64,000 bases of DNA, from NCBI GenBank assembly GCA_022376925.1, contig JAIOJX010000032.1, positions 205,526,939 to 205,590,938 on the forward strand, given 5' to 3'. A program made the translations under genes and the position numbers. The notes under the pieces were generated by a model that saw nothing but the letters and a program-made list of their open reading frames with translations, had not been told where the DNA came from and made no database searches. The DNA comes from Tragulus kanchil. Its lineage: Eukaryota > Chordata > Mammalia > Artiodactyla > Tragulidae. Below are positions 61,010 to 64,000 of this stretch, piece by piece. Numbering within the stretch: the stretch's first letter is position 1; the number at the start of each line of letters is the position of its first letter.

Positions 61010-61120
61010 CAGGGAACTCCCTGGTAGTCCAGTGGTTAGGACTCAGTGCTTTCCTGCCAAAGGCCTGGGTTCAAGTCTTGGCTGGGGAAGCAAGAGCCCA
61101 CAAGTTGCATGGCAAAAAAA
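61010..61120 (+). mobile_element. CHR-type SINE fragment
   Basis: Head AACTCCCTGGTAGTCCAGTG, GGTTAGGACTC, B-box-like GGTTCAAGTC and a short A tract. Confidence 0.75.
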
Positions 61121-61424
61121 AAGCCTCCAACTTCTCAGATAAAATCCCCACTCATGTTTGTAAAGCTTCCTGGAGCCCCTTCCTGATGCCCTGTGTGTTG
61201 GGCTCACCCCTAACTTGCCATGTCGTCTGCAGAACACACCTGGCCCCAGAGCCTTTGCACTGCACTTTCTGTAGGGGTGGGGGTGGGTGGTACACACAGT
61301 GTGCTGTGGGAATCCACCTCTGCTCTGGCCCCTAGCCCCTGCCAGGGATTCTACCAGCGCGGTCAGATGCATCTCTGGTCCTATGTCTGGAGTAGTCTTC
61401 CTTTGGACCTCTCCAAAGCGTGGC

Positions 61425-61897
61425 TTTGACTATACCCATAGTCAAAGCTATGGTTTTCCCAGTAGTCATGTATGGATATGAGAGCCAGACCCAAAAAAAA
61501 GGCTGAACTCCGAAGACTTGATACTTTCGAACTGTGGTGCTGGAGAAGACTCTTGAGAGTCCCTGAGACAGCAAGGAGATCAAACCAGTCAATCCTAAAG
61601 GAAATCAATCCTGAGTACTCATTGGAAGAACTGATGCTGAAGCTGAAGATCCAACACTTTGACCACCTGATGTGAAGAGATAATTTATTGGAAAAGACCC
61701 TGATGCTGGGAAAATAGAAGGCAGAAGGAGAAGGGGACAGCAGAGGACGAGATGGCTGGATGGCATCCCTGAGTCAATGGACATGAGTTTGAACAGGCTC
61801 CGGGAGATGGTGAAGAACAGGGAGGCCTGGTGTGCTGCAGTCCATTGGACTGCAAAGAGCTGGACATGCCTGAGTGACAGAACTGAACTGAACTGAA
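61425..61897 (+). mobile_element. BovB LINE 3' fragment with remnant of the reverse transcriptase C-terminus
   Basis: The + strand encodes AELRRLDTFELWCWRRLLRV, then NPEYSLEELMLKLKIQHFDH before a stop, a familiar C-terminal segment of the BovB polyprotein, and ends in the AACTGAACTGAACTGA tail. Broken by stops and 5'-truncated. Confidence 0.9.
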
Positions 61898-63237
61898 AGC
61901 CTGGCAGGCTGGCCAGTTTAGAAAAAGCACTACCTGGCTGCCTGCTGCCTCTCCTGCCGTCACTGTTACCACAGCTGCGGCTGCTCCCACCACCATCTCT
62001 CACTTACCGCACACTGCTGTTACTACGGCAACGACGACGACCACTTCTCGGTCACAGTTGAGGATTTACTGTATACCCAACACTGTGCTAAGCTTCACAC
62101 ACATCATCTGAGTTAAGTCTCGCAATCCTGTAACAAGAGTATTTCCTGCTCATCCCACTTACCGTCTAGGAGACCAAGGCTCCCGTTGGTGAGGAAACGT
62201 GCCTGAGGAGACAGTACTCTGAGTCCAGGGCTGGGGCAGGTTCTAGGCAGTCTGACCCAGAACCCAATACTCTCACCTGTGGGGCTTTGCTCCTTACCAA
62301 TACTAACTCAGTTTGGGGCCTTTTGGAGTCTGGGATCCCTGCAGGTGATGACAGATACGGCAGTTTCAGGGGGCCCCCTGGATCTTTCTCCCTCACACAC
62401 CAGGGCCCCTTTCCAGCCATCATCATCTCCCCTGGGTCTTTGTGGCAGAGCCAGGAGCTCTGCCCAGCTGTTCCTCCTGGAGCTGATTCTACCTTCTGCC
62501 CTAAGCGTAGTCACAAAGCCCGAGTCTCACCAGCACACTTTCCTGCCCAAGGACAAGCCTAGACCCTTTCTAGTGTGAGAGTTTCACAGCTAATGATCTG
62601 GGAGGTGACATGGCAAACCTATGGTATTCCTGTTCCTGATGGAGTCCCTCATTTCTAGCCTCCTCATGCCTTCTGGGATGGGGATAAGACAGGGATGCAA
62701 TGGAGTTGCTTCCATTCCTATGAGGCCTGCTCACCAAGCTTCCGGTTCTGCCTCAGACCTCATGGCCCTGGCCCTCTCCCAGTTTGAGTATGAAGCCTAG
62801 GCAGATCTCTCTGAGGATCTCCAAATAAAGAAGACAAAACCTCAGTCTTATAAACAAACAGAAAATCAAGGGAACCTGGATTAGGGGGAGCTTTCAGAGA
62901 ACAGGTACTTGGTGACTAGGGGCACAACTGGGAGAGGGAGCCTTCTTCCTAATTTTAAAGATGAGGACAAGGTAACTTGTTCACACAGCTCATTAGAAGA
63001 GGGTCTGGGACTCAAAACTGGTGACTCCTCTGGACAGAGAAACCAAGGATGTGGGTAGCCCAGTAAGTTTTCAGTCAGGAGAAGCTCTGGAGCTGGGGGC
63101 TGGGCACTGGTATATTTTTAAGATTCCGTAGGTGATTCTAGCCAGGGCTGAAGACCACTGAGTAGAGGTTGGGGTCAACCATAGGAAGATCTGCCTTGAA
63201 GAGCCCTACTCAAATGTGAATGTTTCCACAAATTCTC

Positions 63238-63712
63238 TGTTGTTGTTTTTCAGTCACTAACTTGTGTCTGACTCTTTGTGACCCCGTAGACTGCAGCACA
63301 TCAGGATTCCCTGTTCTTGAACTTTGCTCAAATTCATGCCCATTAAGTCAGTGATGCTATCTAACCATCTAATCCTCTGCCACCTTCTTCTCCCTTTGCT
63401 TTCTGTCTTTCCCAGAATCAGGGCCTTTTCCAATGAGTTGTCTCTTCGCAGCAGGTGTCCAAAGTATTGGAGCTTCAGCATCAGTCTTTCCAATGAATAT
63501 TCAGGTTGATTTCCTTTAAGACTGACTGGTTTGATCCCCTTGCTGTCCAAGGACTCTCAAGAGTCTTCTCCAGCAGCACAATCCAAAAGCATCAGTTCTT
63601 CCGACCTCAACCTTTTTTACGGTCCAACTCTCACATCTGTATATGCCTACTGGAAAAACCATAGCTTTAAATGTACAGACCTTTATTGGCAAAGTGATAT
63701 CTCTGCTTTTTT
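63238..63712 (-). mobile_element. BovB LINE 3' fragment
   Basis: Inverted BovB: GTTGTTTTTCAGTCACTAAC, GTGACCCCGTAGACTGCAGC, GTCCAAAGTATTGGAGCTTC and AAACCATAGCTTTAAATG. It corresponds largely to the same part of BovB as 61425-61897 but on the other strand, and is bounded on the right by the RPL21 retrocopy. Confidence 0.9.

Positions 63713-64000
<288 letters not shown>

Overview
This is mammalian nuclear DNA from a ruminant. It carries the BovB LINE, the BovB/tRNA hybrid SINE Bov-tA, CHR-type tRNA-derived SINEs, and older mammalian repeats (MIR, L2, L1, MLT1, a MER1-like hAT). The species cannot be named from the sequence. The only protein-coding gene recognised is the 5' end of LTBP2 (latent TGF-beta binding protein 2), on the + strand: exon 1 at about 48.9-49.7 kb inside a CpG-rich promoter, and exon 2 at 60772-60842. 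A broken RPL21 processed pseudogene enters at the right edge on the - strand.

Layout. Bases 1-48,200 are intergenic sequence upstream of LTBP2, filled with SINEs, LINE fragments, microsatellites and unassigned unique sequence; no exon is supported there. Bases 48,200-51,400 are GC-rich and hold the promoter, 5' UTR and exon 1, plus a second near-copy of exon 1. Bases 49,722-60,771 are intron 1 and 60,843-64,000 the start of intron 2, which contains two BovB fragments in opposite orientation and the RPL21 retrocopy.

The dominant structure is a series of fifteen direct tandem duplications with repeat distances between about 1,065 and 1,170 bp (mean about 1.1 kb). They affect unrelated sequence, begin and end at unrelated bases, and sit 2-8 kb apart between position 1 and 58,845. 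Copies are nearly identical in their interiors but accumulate indels and mismatches at the edges facing the junction. Some copies differ by single bases and one by repeat-tract length, as two alleles would. The simplest reading is that adjoining assembly fragments overlapping by about 1.1 kb were joined end to end without merging. Collapsing them would remove about 16.6 kb, a quarter of the window. One such duplication doubles LTBP2 exon 1 and turns the start codon of the second copy from ATG to ACG.

I found no new multi-gene biological system. The duplications are the notable signal, and I judge them more likely a property of the assembly than of the animal.
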